51,092 nucleotides of DNA, taken from NCBI RefSeq assembly GCF_020889685.1, contig NZ_JACMYO010000045.1:1-51092 (forward strand), in the 5' to 3' direction. Below the pieces are notes generated by a model, which saw nothing but the letters and a program-made list of their open reading frames with translations, was not told the origin of the DNA and searched no databases. Positions within the stretch are counted from its first letter, which is position 1; each line of letters begins with the position of its first letter. Source of the DNA: Bradyrhizobium oropedii (GTDB taxonomy: Bacteria > Pseudomonadota > Alphaproteobacteria > Rhizobiales > Xanthobacteraceae). Positions 1 through 7,687 of this stretch are shown piece by piece. Both the position numbers and the translations under genes were made by a program.

Positions 1-320
1 AACCCCCGCGGCGGAGACTGTGAACGGGATTCGTCGTTCCGCCGTCGCGCTACAATCTGCCTCTGTGGTTATGGGTCCCTGCTTTCGCAGGGACGACATC
101 GAATGTGTTGCGCGGGCGGTGGACCACAGCTCCGCATTCTCGCGACATGAGATGCCAGAGCTTTTGGATTTCGTTCCGCCCTCTCTTGCAGAGGACGCAG
201 GGAAAGCCGGGTGCCGATCGCACCCATGGACCCCGAGCAAAGGGTAGAAAACTCGGGGATAGGGCCACAGGTGTAATCGGAGCGACCGTAGGCCACAACA
301 AAGCATGACGCGCGGAGGTG
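1..320. other. Non-coding stretch with repeat-like sequence
   Basis: I find no convincing gene here; the short open frames overlap on both strands and resemble nothing known. The stretch lies downstream of the minus-strand solute-binding protein gene. It contains a perfect 8-bp stem with a TTTC loop at 75-94. A second part at about 160-290 resembles, from memory, intergenic repeats seen in Bradyrhizobium; that resemblance needs a genome search. Confidence 0.5.
62..103. repeat. Short palindromic intergenic repeat (GTCCCTGC stem)
   Basis: GTCCCTGC at 75-82 pairs perfectly with GCAGGGAC at 87-94 across a TTTC loop. The flanks (ATGGGTCCCTGC and CAGGGACGACA) match, from memory, a widespread intergenic palindrome of Bradyrhizobium and some other proteobacteria. 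It could also act as a 3' hairpin for the upstream minus-strand gene. Repeat status is recalled, not computed. Confidence 0.5.
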
Positions 321-1547
321 CTACTCGCTGCCGACCTCGCCGGTGATGATGTTGCCGAACAGCTTCCAGCTCTCGCCTTCGAACCGCATCAGTTGCGACT
401 GCTCGATCGGGCGGAAGTCGTTCGGGCCGGTGTTGATCCTGATTCCGGGCAGGATCATCTTCGGCGCAAAATCCTTCAGGCTGGCGGCCTGCTTCATGAC
501 GTTCTCGCGCGTGAGATCGTCGCCGCACTGCTTGAGCGCCTGCGCCAGCGTTTGCGCGGCGGCGTAGCCATAGACGTGGTTGCCGTTGGTCTTGTCGCCG
601 TCGGGCATGTACTTGTCCATGAAGGCGCGCCATTCCTTCGTTTCGGCGTCGTCGTTCCAGATCGTGTCGGTCGGGTCCTTGAGGTAGGCGACCGAGATGA
701 TGCCCTGCGAGTTTTCGACGCCCGCGGCGCGCATGACTGAGGCGACCGAGGTCGCGGTCGAGGTCAGGAAGAAGGTCGGCTTCCAGCCGAGCTCGGCGAC
801 CTTCTTGATGGTCTGCGCTGCGCCCTTCGGCGCCGCCCAGGTGAACAGGATGTCGGCGCCCGAGGCGCGCAGCGCCACGATCTGCGAATCCAGCGTCGGA
901 TCGGTCAGTTCGTAGGATTTGTCGGCGACGATCATGCTGCTCGCTCTGTCGCCGAGGCCGTCACGCAGCCCCTTGAGCGCGTCCTTGCCGGCATCGTCGT
1001 TCTGCCATAGCACCGCGATCTTGCCGTTCGGGAATTTGTCGAGGATGTATCTGGCGTAGATGCGCCCCTCGCTCTGGTAATTCGGCTGCCAGCCCATCGT
1101 CCAGGGAAAGTTTTGGGGATCGCCAAAACGCGTCGCACCCGAGGCGATGAAGAGGTGAGGGACCTTCTTGCCGTTGAGATATTTCTGGATTGCGACATTG
1201 GGCGCGGTGCCGAGCGGCTGGAACACCAGCAGCACCTCGTCGCCTTCGACCAGCTTGCGCGCCTGCTCGACCGATTTCGGCGGCGAGAAGCCGTCGTCGT
1301 AGCTGATGAAGTTGATCTTGCGGCCGTTGATGCCGCCCTGGTCGTTGATCATCTTGAAATAGGCCGCCTCGGTGCGGCCGATCGCGCCGTAGGCGGAAGC
1401 GGGGCCGCTATAGGGCATGATGTTGCCGATCTTGATCTCGGTATCCGAGACCCCCGGGCCATAGCTCTTCTGCGCGAGAGCCGGCGACAGCGCGCCGATC
1501 GTTGCCGCGAGCGCTACGCACGCGCGAAGACAAAAGCCGTCCAACAT
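321..1547 (-). CDS. ABC transporter substrate-binding protein, branched-chain amino acid type
   Basis: 408-residue periplasmic binding protein of the Peripla_BP_6 (LivJ-like) family. An N-terminal signal peptide of about 25 residues ends in ALA-Q. The mature part opens with the family-typical block TEIKIGNIMPYSGPASAYG and continues with INDQGGINGRKI. No permease or ATPase genes adjoin it, so it is an orphan binding protein that must share membrane partners coded elsewhere. It diverges from the monooxygenase gene, and the 18-bp LacI-type operator lies between them, so the ligand may be linked to that enzyme's substrate (inference). The ATG at 1547 is followed at once by TTG; AAGG lies so close to the ATG that the TTG at 1544 is a possible alternative start. 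The ligand cannot be named from sequence. Confidence 0.9.
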   Translation of the reverse strand: MLDGFCLRACVALAATIGALSPALAQKSYGPGVSDTEIKIGNIMPYSGPASAYGAIGRTEAAYFKMINDQGGINGRKINFISYDDGFSPPKSVEQARKLVEGDEVLLVFQPLGTAPNVAIQKYLNGKKVPHLFIASGATRFGDPQNFPWTMGWQPNYQSEGRIYARYILDKFPNGKIAVLWQNDDAGKDALKGLRDGLGDRASSMIVADKSYELTDPTLDSQIVALRASGADILFTWAAPKGAAQTIKKVAELGWKPTFFLTSTATSVASVMRAAGVENSQGIISVAYLKDPTDTIWNDDAETKEWRAFMDKYMPDGDKTNGNHVYGYAAAQTLAQALKQCGDDLTRENVMKQAASLKDFAPKMILPGIRINTGPNDFRPIEQSQLMRFEGESWKLFGNIITGEVGSE

Positions 1548-1621
1548 CCCTTGGTCACTCCCTGATGATTCCCGATCGCCTCGTGACGTATGCGCAGCTC
1601 CCCTTGTCGGGGGCCGGCGCG

Positions 1622-1650
1622 TTGACGCCCGGCGACAATTATCGTATGCG
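1622..1650 (+). promoter_or_regulatory. Putative sigma-70 promoter for the monooxygenase gene
   Basis: TTGACG at 1622-1627, a 17-base spacer, and TATGCG at 1645-1650. A start site near 1656 would place the adjoining palindrome (1658-1675) over +1, the usual geometry for repression by steric block. The -10 box is only a partial match, so this is an inference from spacing. Confidence 0.4.
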
Positions 1651-1657
1651 CTTCCAG

Positions 1658-1675
1658 TCTGGAAACGTTTCCAGA
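1658..1675. promoter_or_regulatory. LacI-family operator 1 (perfect 18-bp palindrome)
   Basis: TCTGGAAACGTTTCCAGA is its own reverse complement and has the central CG typical of LacI/GalR-family operators. It sits between the divergent solute-binding protein and monooxygenase genes. Sixteen bases of it recur with one change at 3481-3496 in front of the cupin gene, and a LacI-family gene closes the locus, so the assignment to that regulator is strong although not tested. Confidence 0.85.
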
Positions 1676-1729
1676 TTAGCGCGCGTTCCCACCGATGGCA
1701 ATATTCCTGTGGCCGGAGAGATGTGACAA

Positions 1730-3361
1730 ATGAGCAGACTGGAGCAGACGAGCCCGGACCATGGGTCGAGGCCGCCGCTGGTTGCCGAATGCGATGCCGT
1801 CGTGGTCGGTGCCGGCTTCGGCGGGCTGTATGCGATCTATCGGTTGCGCGAGCTTGGGCTGAAGGTGATCGGCATCGAGGCCGCGTCGGATGTCGGCGGC
1901 ACCTGGTACTGGAATCGCTATCCCGGCGCGCGCTGTGACATACCGAGCCTGCTTTATTCCTATACCTGGTCGGAGGAACTGCGGCAGGAATGGCGCTGGA
2001 GCGAGAAATACGCCGGTCAGCCCGAAATCCTGCGCTATGCGCAGCACGTCGCCGACCGGTTCGAGCTGCGCTCCCTGATCCGCTTCGATACGCGCGTCAT
2101 CAGTGCCGATTGGGACGAGGCCGGCGAGAGCTGGACCGTGCGCACCGATCGTGGCGATTGCATCGTTGCATCGACTTGCGTGATGGCGACCGGCAATCTC
2201 TCTGTTCCCAACAAGCCGAAACTGCCCGGCGTGGAGCGATTTCGCGGACCGATCTATCACACCGGGCAGTGGCCGCATCAGGAGATCGACTTCTCGGGCT
2301 TGCGCGTTGCGGTGATCGGCACCGGCTCGTCGGGCGTGCAGACGATCCCGATGGTCGCGAAGTCGGCGAGCCGCCTGACCGTCTTCCAGCGCACGCCGAA
2401 CTATTCGGTGCCGGCACGCAATGCGCCGCTGTCCGACGCCGATATCGCGGCCGCCGAGCCGATGATCGCGAAATATCGCGAGAGCCTCGAGACGCCGGAG
2501 TTCGGACGGGTGCCGTCGAATGCGTTCGACGCACCGGTGCCCGAGCGGGATGTGCAATGGGCACGTTACGAACAGCTCTGGGAGCAGGGCGGCGGCGGCA
2601 TCCTGACCGCATTCCCGAACATCCTGACCGATGAGGCCGTCAACGACGTCGCCTGCGACTTCGTGCGCGACAAGATCCGCGGCATGGTCGACGACGCGAC
2701 GACGGCGGAGGCGCTGTCACCAAAGGATTATCCGCTCGGCGTCAAACGAATCTGCATCGATACCGGCTATTTCGCGACCTATAATCTGCCGCATGTCGAA
2801 CTGGTCGATCTCCGCGCGGAGCCGCTGACGACGGTCACCGAGACCGGCCTCGAGACCGCGGCGCGGTCATTCGCGCTCGATGCGCTGGTGCTGGCGACCG
2901 GCTATGACGCGATGACCGGGGCGCTCGCCGCGATGAACATCCGTGGGCGCAGTGGTGTGACCTTGAACGAGGCCTGGGCCGAGGGACCCCGTGCCTATCT
3001 CGGCCTGATGGTGTCGGGCTTCCCGAACCTGTTCGTCGTGACCGGGCCGGGTAGTCCATCTGTCATCGGCAACGTGATCCATGCCTGCGAGAACCATGTC
3101 GAGTGGATCACGGCTTGTCTCGGCAGCATGCGCGCCAAGGGATTGACGCGGATCGAGCCGGAGCGCGATGCCGAACGCGCCTGGATGGCGCATGTTGCGG
3201 ATGCTGCCAGCCGCACGCTCTATCCGAAGGCCAATTCCTGGTACCAGGGCGCCAACATCGCGGGGAAGCCGCGCGTGTTCATGCCCTATGTCGGCCAGGG
3301 CTATCGCCACCGGATCGCGCAGATCGCGCAGCGCAATTACGAAGGCTTTGTGCTGCGCTGA
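1730..3361 (+). CDS. Flavin-dependent Baeyer-Villiger-type monooxygenase
   Basis: 543 residues, the usual length of class B flavoprotein monooxygenases of the cyclohexanone/phenylacetone monooxygenase group. An FAD-binding Rossmann motif GAGFGG lies at about 27-32, followed by DVGGTWYWNRYPGARCD (about 54-70), a hallmark of Baeyer-Villiger enzymes. The fingerprint FRGPIYHTGQWP (about 171-182) fits FxGxxxHxxxWP. A second dinucleotide motif GTGSSG (about 197-202) would bind NADPH. Expected reaction: insertion of one oxygen of O2 next to a ketone carbonyl, giving an ester or lactone. The substrate is unknown. The ATG at 1730 fits the start of similarity, though its ribosome binding site is weak. 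It is probably controlled by the LacI-type repressor coded at 3943-4989. Confidence 0.9.
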   Translation: MSRLEQTSPDHGSRPPLVAECDAVVVGAGFGGLYAIYRLRELGLKVIGIEAASDVGGTWYWNRYPGARCDIPSLLYSYTWSEELRQEWRWSEKYAGQPEILRYAQHVADRFELRSLIRFDTRVISADWDEAGESWTVRTDRGDCIVASTCVMATGNLSVPNKPKLPGVERFRGPIYHTGQWPHQEIDFSGLRVAVIGTGSSGVQTIPMVAKSASRLTVFQRTPNYSVPARNAPLSDADIAAAEPMIAKYRESLETPEFGRVPSNAFDAPVPERDVQWARYEQLWEQGGGGILTAFPNILTDEAVNDVACDFVRDKIRGMVDDATTAEALSPKDYPLGVKRICIDTGYFATYNLPHVELVDLRAEPLTTVTETGLETAARSFALDALVLATGYDAMTGALAAMNIRGRSGVTLNEAWAEGPRAYLGLMVSGFPNLFVVTGPGSPSVIGNVIHACENHVEWITACLGSMRAKGLTRIEPERDAERAWMAHVADAASRTLYPKANSWYQGANIAGKPRVFMPYVGQGYRHRIAQIAQRNYEGFVLR

Positions 3362-3388
3362 CACCAGGGGCGGGCACAGTCGTCCTTG

Positions 3389-3474
3389 GTCATTGAGAGT
3401 GGCGATAGCGACGAAGCAATCGATCGCTCCGCGCGACCGGTAGCCGTGGATTGCTTCGCTTCGCTCGCAATGAC
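3389..3474. repeat. Palindromic intergenic repeat (CATTGCGAGCGAAGCGAAGCA type)
   Basis: The ends GTCATTG (3389-3395) and CAATGAC (3468-3474) are inverted copies, and the interior carries inverted GAAGCAATC/GATTGCTTC segments, so the element can fold into a long imperfect hairpin. The right arm matches, from memory, a repeat found many times in Bradyrhizobium genomes. It fills most of the gap between the monooxygenase and cupin genes. Confidence 0.7.
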
Positions 3475-3480
3475 GATAAA
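3451..3480 (+). promoter_or_regulatory. Possible promoter for the cupin gene, partly inside the repeat
   Basis: TTGCTT at 3451-3456 and GATAAA at 3475-3480, with an 18-base spacer. Start of transcription would fall inside operator 2. The -35 element would lie in the right arm of the palindromic repeat. Weak matches; this is a hypothesis. Confidence 0.3.
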
Positions 3481-3496
3481 CTGGAACCGTTTCCAG
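3481..3496. promoter_or_regulatory. LacI-family operator 2
   Basis: CTGGAACCGTTTCCAG differs from operator 1 by one base (C for A left of the central CG), and both are followed by ATT. It lies 24 bases before the cupin start codon. The near identity of two palindromes flanking genes next to a LacI-type regulator argues for one shared regulon. Confidence 0.8.
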
Positions 3497-3520
3497 ATTG
3501 GAACAGTCGGAGGACAGAAG

Positions 3521-3931
3521 ATGGACATCAAGCGTGCAGGATCGATCGCAAGCCGGCGCGGTAACGCCGAGTGGTTCAGCGGCACCGTTTGGGCTGACTC
3601 GATTGTCAACGCATCCGCGCCGGCGCGGGTGCAGGCCGCGCGCGTCACCTTCGAGCCGGGCGCACGCACGGCCTGGCACACGCATCCGCTCGGTCAGACG
3701 CTCTACGTGACCGCCGGCGCCGGCTATGTGCAAAGCTGGGACGGTCCGATCCGGGTGATCCGACCCGGCGACGTGGTGTGGATCCCGCCGGGCGAGAAGC
3801 ACTGGCACGGCGCGGCACCAACCACGGGCATGAGCCACATTGCGATCCACGAGACGCTTGACGGCGACTATGCGACCTGGATGGAGCACGTCTCCGACGC
3901 GCAATACGCAGCGGCGCCGCAGGCGGATTGA
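3521..3931 (+). CDS. Small cupin-domain protein
   Basis: 136-residue single-domain cupin. The first metal-binding motif is seen as [20 protein letters not shown], with the HxH pair and a nearby Q, and the second as [18 protein letters not shown]. Proteins like this (the YhhW/carboxymuconolactone-associated cupins) are usually metal-dependent isomerases, quercetinase-like or sugar/ketone-modifying enzymes; the reaction here cannot be named. The ATG at 3521 follows GGAGGA and begins at the conserved region. A longer frame opening at TTG 3386 would translate through the repeat and operator and is not credible. It probably works with the monooxygenase, since both sit behind the same LacI-type operator. 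Confidence 0.85.
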   Translation: MDIKRAGSIASRRGNAEWFSGTVWADSIVNASAPARVQAARVTFEPGARTAWHTHPLGQTLYVTAGAGYVQSWDGPIRVIRPGDVVWIPPGEKHWHGAAPTTGMSHIAIHETLDGDYATWMEHVSDAQYAAAPQAD

Positions 3932-3942
3932 CCGGTGCTAGG

Positions 3943-4989
3943 CTATTTCAGTCCGCGTGCGGGCGTCGCGGGCGCGGCGCAGGAATGGCGCAGGATCAGG
4001 CGCGTCGGCAGGAACACCGGGGCGCTGCTACCGGGCCTGTCGCTGTCGCGGATCCGCTCCAGTAACAATCGCGCGGCGGTGCGGCCGACCTCGTTCATGT
4101 CCCAGCTCAAGGCCGAGATCGCGGGCGTCGCGTGGCGGGCGAGGTCGGTGTCGCCGCTGCACACGATCGAGACGTCCTGCGGATAGCACAGGCCGTTGCT
4201 GGTGATCGCCTCCAGCACTTCGGCCAGCATGCTGGTGCCGAGCGAGATGATCGCGGTTGGTGGCTTGGCGGACTGCAAAAGCTGGCACACCGAGCTGAAG
4301 GCGGTGCTGGCGCCCTGCATGTGCGGACGGATCAGGCTAGCATCGACCTCGAGCTTCGCCTCCTGGTGTGCCTGCCGGTAACCCGCGAGCCGCTCCGAGC
4401 TCGGTAGCACCGCGGCGCTTCCGGTGAGCAGCGCGATCCGGCGATGGCCGAGGCCGATCAGATATCGCGTCGCCTCCAGCGCGCCGCCGCGGTGATCGAC
4501 GCGAACCTGGATGCTATCCGGCACCTCGCGGTCGACGGTGACGCAGGGCAGATCGAGCGTCGCCAATCCCTTCATGAAGTCCTTGTGGGAGTTATCGCCG
4601 GCAAACAACAGTAACCCATCCATCTGGCGCCGGCGCACCGCCGACAGGAATGCCGCCTCGCGCGCCTCCTCGTGCTTGGTCGCGGCGAGCATCAGGAGGA
4701 AGCCGGCGCGCTGGAATTCCTCCTCGGCTGCGCTCACCATGCCGGTGTAGTGCGGATTGGAGAAATCGGCGACCATGCAGCCGATCGTGTTCGATGCCCG
4801 CGAGCGCAGCGCCTGCGCTGCCTGGTCGGGCTCGAAGCCGAGGCGCTTCACCGCGCGCATGATGCGGGCATGCAGTTCCGCGCTGGTATAGATGCCGCCA
4901 TTGAGCGTGCGGCTGACGCTTGAGACCGACACGCCGGCCTCCGCCGCGACGTCACGAATCGTCGGTCGTGTCCGTCGCGCTTTGGTCAT
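3943..4989 (-). CDS. LacI-family transcriptional regulator
   Basis: 348 residues. The N-terminal helix-turn-helix reads RPTIRDVAAEAGVSVSSVSR (about 8-27), followed by the hinge segment in which residues such as AAQALRS precede a periplasmic-binding-protein-like ligand domain (about 65-340). Such proteins bind a palindromic operator as dimers and usually let go when a small ligand binds. The ATG at 4989 is preferred over upstream starts because the family similarity begins there. It converges on the cupin gene with 11 bases between stop codons. The two matching palindromes at 1658-1675 and 3481-3496 are its likely targets; I see no such site before its own start, so autoregulation is not indicated. 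Confidence 0.92.
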   Translation of the reverse strand: MTKARRTRPTIRDVAAEAGVSVSSVSRTLNGGIYTSAELHARIMRAVKRLGFEPDQAAQALRSRASNTIGCMVADFSNPHYTGMVSAAEEEFQRAGFLLMLAATKHEEAREAAFLSAVRRRQMDGLLLFAGDNSHKDFMKGLATLDLPCVTVDREVPDSIQVRVDHRGGALEATRYLIGLGHRRIALLTGSAAVLPSSERLAGYRQAHQEAKLEVDASLIRPHMQGASTAFSSVCQLLQSAKPPTAIISLGTSMLAEVLEAITSNGLCYPQDVSIVCSGDTDLARHATPAISALSWDMNEVGRTAARLLLERIRDSDRPGSSAPVFLPTRLILRHSCAAPATPARGLK

Positions 4990-5120
4990 GGGTCGGTGGG
5001 CCCTGTCGGTTCGGCATCGCCGCCGCCACGCGCCGATTGCGGGCGCGCCGGACGGCATCGCCGAACCTAATCAGGCTCCGCCGCGAATCTCAAATGATTC
5101 CTGTCGCTAAGGTCGCGGGG

Positions 5121-5858
5121 TTACGCCGATGCGGGCCGGTCGAAATAGGCGAACGAGGCGCTGGTCAGGCTGCCGAGCAGCGACCAGAACACCAGGCTGG
5201 TCAGCGTGACCGCGACCACGAACTGATGCGACAAGGACGACGGCACGTTGGTCTCGACATGCTCGAGCTCGGGCGCACCGATCAAATGCGGCAGCATGAT
5301 CAGGACCACGCCGGCGATCGCGGCGGGCGCCGAGCGCCGGAAAACGATCAGCCCGAGGCCCGCTGAGGTGGCCAGCACCGCCGTCGTCCACCAGATCTGG
5401 CGCGAGAGCAGCGGCGCGGCGGGGACCCCGGGTAATTCGGGCGGCAGCCCAAGGCCCGGCGCGAGGGTAAAGACGGCAAAACCTGCGAGGCCCCACATCA
5501 GGCCTTCGTGCCACGAGATCGCCTCGCCGGTCGCACCGCTGCGAACCGAAAAGAAGCCGCAAAGCAGAAGCGCAAAGCCGATTCCGGTCAGGATGTTCGC
5601 GCCGGCCGTATAGAGGTTGCGTTCCCAGCCGTCCTTCGGCTCCCAGGCCTCCGCACCATGAGCATTGTCTGCATGATCGTGCACGAGGATCGCCTGCGGC
5701 GGCGCCGAGGCTTCGTGCTTGTGCTCGGCCGCCTTCTCATAAACTTCGGCCCTGAGGATCAGGGGAACGGTGCCGAATTGCTGGACCGCCGTGACGATCA
5801 GGCCAACGATGAATCCGGCGATGACCGACGCGAAGACGATCGAGCGAAACGTGCTCAT
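5121..5858 (-). CDS. cbtA: CbtA family cobalt transporter subunit
   Basis: 245-residue membrane protein of the CbtA family, thought to import cobalt with CbtB. About six hydrophobic segments are visible, at the N-terminus (SIVFASVIAGFIVGLIV), mid-protein and near the C-terminus. A histidine-rich loop between the first two (KHEASAPP... HDHADNAHG) suits metal binding. It is the last gene of the minus-strand run cobP-bluB-ORF-cbtB-cbtA, 10 bases after cbtB. Its place among cobalamin genes agrees with cobalt supply for corrin synthesis. Family members are usually predicted from B12 riboswitch context rather than proven by transport assays. Confidence 0.9.
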   Translation of the reverse strand: MSTFRSIVFASVIAGFIVGLIVTAVQQFGTVPLILRAEVYEKAAEHKHEASAPPQAILVHDHADNAHGAEAWEPKDGWERNLYTAGANILTGIGFALLLCGFFSVRSGATGEAISWHEGLMWGLAGFAVFTLAPGLGLPPELPGVPAAPLLSRQIWWTTAVLATSAGLGLIVFRRSAPAAIAGVVLIMLPHLIGAPELEHVETNVPSSLSHQFVVAVTLTSLVFWSLLGSLTSASFAYFDRPASA

Positions 5859-5868
5859 GCCGACGGGG

Positions 5869-6060
5869 TCAGTGGCAGGGGAATGCGTTGGAGTGGCGCA
5901 CGTCGTGCGCGGCGTTGTGGATCACATCGATATGCGAGAAGCCGACCACGCCGACGATGAACAGGCCGAGCGTCATTGCCATCAGCGACTGGGCAAGCCG
6001 TCCGACCTGTCGAGTCGCGACCGGCAGATGCTGGGCTTGCGCGGACTGGGACTGGCTCAT
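5869..6060 (-). CDS. cbtB: CbtB family cobalt transporter subunit
   Basis: 63-residue protein with one transmembrane segment (LAQSLMAMTLGLFIVGVVGFSH) and the C-terminal histidine-rich signature IHNAAHDVRHSNAFPCH of CbtB. The histidines are presumed to bind cobalt for CbtA. The ATG at 6060 overlaps the stop of the upstream small gene as ATGA, which indicates translational coupling. A longer frame reaching 6222 would add a non-homologous, arginine-rich leader and is rejected. Confidence 0.92.
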   Translation of the reverse strand: MSQSQSAQAQHLPVATRQVGRLAQSLMAMTLGLFIVGVVGFSHIDVIHNAAHDVRHSNAFPCH

Positions 6061-6401
6061 GATCGTTCTCCACGTTCGATTTGGTCGGCTTCTAGCAGCT
6101 TTCGGGCGATGTCGCGACTGGTAAGATGCAGATTTGTTCCAAGAGGTATGCGCTTGCGTAAAATCTTGGCGTGTGCCGCCGCCCTGAACGTCTCTCCATA
6201 CCGCGCGAAATAGCCGATACACGCCTCAGGCGTCGGGTCCACGTCGAGCAGCGTGCGAAACGCGCCCCTATGCACCGCGCAGATCGCGCTGTGCTCTGGA
6301 ACGGCAAACACCAGGGAGGCGATGTCGGCGCGCCAGTGGACATCGCTATTGGCGGCGGCGCTGACCGCTCGCGCGCTTTCAGCGCCGGATGGTGAATTCA
6401 C
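6057..6401 (-). CDS. Small conserved-looking protein of unknown function, possibly DUF1488-like
   Basis: 114 residues if translation begins at the GTG at 6401, which overlaps the end of bluB by 23 bases and has GAGG just upstream. The protein has coding character: a hydrophobic core segment (ADIASLVFAVPEHSAICAVHR), then FRTLLDVDPTPEACIGYFARYGETFRAAA, and a basic end (HLTSRDIARKLLE). It ends in an ATGA overlap with cbtB, so it is very probably translated as part of the bluB-cbtBA operon. The order of the segments recalls small DUF1488 proteins, but I am not sure of that family. There is no signal peptide or membrane segment. Lying between DMB synthesis and cobalt import, it may act in cobalt or B12 supply; this is inference from position only. 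Confidence 0.6.
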   Translation of the reverse strand: MNSPSGAESARAVSAAANSDVHWRADIASLVFAVPEHSAICAVHRGAFRTLLDVDPTPEACIGYFARYGETFRAAAHAKILRKRIPLGTNLHLTSRDIARKLLEADQIERGERS

Positions 6402-7047
6402 CTGGGCCTCGCCGTGATTCCCACTTGGCCTGCTCGAGTTCCGGACGGTCGCATTCTGTCTGGGGGTAACCGATGCAGAGGTAGCCGATGAATTTCCAGG
6501 CGTCTGGTATCTCCAGGATCTCGTGAATGCGGCCTGGATTGAGGATCGATACCCAGCCGAGCCCGATGCCTTCGGCGCGCGCGGCGAGCCACATCGAGCA
6601 GATCGCGGCCACCACGGAATATTCAGAGGTCTCCGGCATCGTCGCGCGGCCGAGGCCGGAGCCGATGTGGTCGGTCTTCTCGGCGAACACGGCGAGATGG
6701 CCTGGCGCCTCTTCAAGACCCGACAGCTTCAATGCCGCATATTTTGCGGCGCGTTCGCCTGAGTAGGATCGCAGCGCATCGGCGTTGCAGGTCTTGAAGT
6801 CGTCGATCACGGAGCGGCGCCGCGCCGCATCGTCGACAATGACGAACCGCCAGGGCTGGCTCAACCCGACCGAAGGCGACAGGCAGGCGATCTCGATCAG
6901 CCGCTCGATCGACCCGTCAGGCAAGGGATCGGTTCGGAAGCGGCGCACATCGCGCCGCCACACGAACAACTCGTGCAGTTGCCGACGAAACGTATCGTCG
7001 AATGAGACCATCGCGGGGTCTTTGGCAGGATCGATCGCAGACATCAT
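6379..7047 (-). CDS. bluB: 5,6-dimethylbenzimidazole synthase BluB
   Basis: 222-residue nitroreductase-fold protein. BluB breaks down FMNH2 with oxygen to make 5,6-dimethylbenzimidazole, the lower ligand of cobalamin. Recognisable blocks are FVWRRDVRRFRTDPLP (about 28-43), CLSPSVGLSQPWRFVIVDD (about 54-72) and LGWVSILNP (about 162-170), all typical of BluB. It begins 10 bases after the cobP stop. Two ATG codons (7047 and 7044) are possible starts, neither with a strong ribosome site. Its reading frame runs 23 bases into the next gene. Confidence 0.95.
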   Translation of the reverse strand: MMSAIDPAKDPAMVSFDDTFRRQLHELFVWRRDVRRFRTDPLPDGSIERLIEIACLSPSVGLSQPWRFVIVDDAARRRSVIDDFKTCNADALRSYSGERAAKYAALKLSGLEEAPGHLAVFAEKTDHIGSGLGRATMPETSEYSVVAAICSMWLAARAEGIGLGWVSILNPGRIHEILEIPDAWKFIGYLCIGYPQTECDRPELEQAKWESRRGPGEFTIRR

Positions 7048-7057
7048 CTAAGCTTCA

Positions 7058-7561
7058 TTACTTGAGCTTCATGGGCAGGCCTGCAACGACGAACTCGACC
7101 TCATCCGCCGCGCCGGCGATGCGCTGGTTCATCAGGCCGGCGGCATCGCGGAAGGTCCGCGCCAGGGCATTGTCGGGCACGATGCCGAGGCCGACCTCAT
7201 TGGTGACAAGAATGACCGGGCTGCGCTGGCGCGGCAAGGCATCCGCCAGCCGCGCGACTTCCTGCGACCAGTCGCGCTCGGCATGCAGCAAATTGGACAG
7301 CCACAGCGTCAGGCAATCGACCAGCCTTGCGCCGCCACCGTCGGTCTCGGAGAGCGCCTCCACCAGATCGAGCGGCACCTCGCGCTCGATCCAGTCGCTG
7401 CCGCGCCGCGCGCGATGTTTTGCGATCCGCTCGTCCATTTCCGCATCGAGTGCCTCGGCGGTGGCGATATAGACCGGCTGCCCGGGAAAGCTGCGCGCAC
7501 GAAGTTCGGCACGCCGGCTTTTCCCGGACCGGGCTCCACCCGTGATCAGAATGACGGCCAT
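7058..7561 (-). CDS. cobP: Bifunctional adenosylcobinamide kinase/guanylyltransferase
   Basis: 167 residues, the usual size of CobP/CobU. The Walker A motif ITGGARSGKS is at the N-terminus, and the rest (YIATAEALDAEMDERI, HRARRGSDW, LVDCLTLWLSNLL, VTNEVGLGIVP) follows the family closely. The enzyme phosphorylates adenosylcobinamide and then attaches GMP, activating it for nucleotide loop assembly. The ATG at 7561 is preceded by CAGGAGA, an excellent ribosome site, which rules out the longer frame to 7774. It diverges from cobD with about 126 bases between starts; I see no B12 riboswitch in that gap. Confidence 0.95.
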   Translation of the reverse strand: MAVILITGGARSGKSRRAELRARSFPGQPVYIATAEALDAEMDERIAKHRARRGSDWIEREVPLDLVEALSETDGGGARLVDCLTLWLSNLLHAERDWSQEVARLADALPRQRSPVILVTNEVGLGIVPDNALARTFRDAAGLMNQRIAGAADEVEFVVAGLPMKLK

Positions 7562-7687
7562 GCAATCTCCTGTTACGTCCGCTCTAACCACCAATCGCAG
7601 TGAAACACAAAGCCGAAATCCGCCACGGAGGGCTTGCACTCGGCCGATGTCTTGCGCATCAGGGGGATCGCGGCAAGGAGAGGGTGC

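Noticed and set aside
3386..3931. 181-codon version of the cupin protein starting at TTG
   Set aside because: It would translate the palindromic repeat and the operator; a good ribosome site and the domain start are at 3521.
6057..6716. 219-codon version of the small gene between bluB and cbtB
   Set aside because: The first 105 codons lie within bluB in a different frame and have no protein-like character; the GTG at 6401 is the better start.
7562..7687. Possible second B12 riboswitch between cobP and cobD
   Set aside because: I looked on both strands for the B12 box and the conserved core and found neither.
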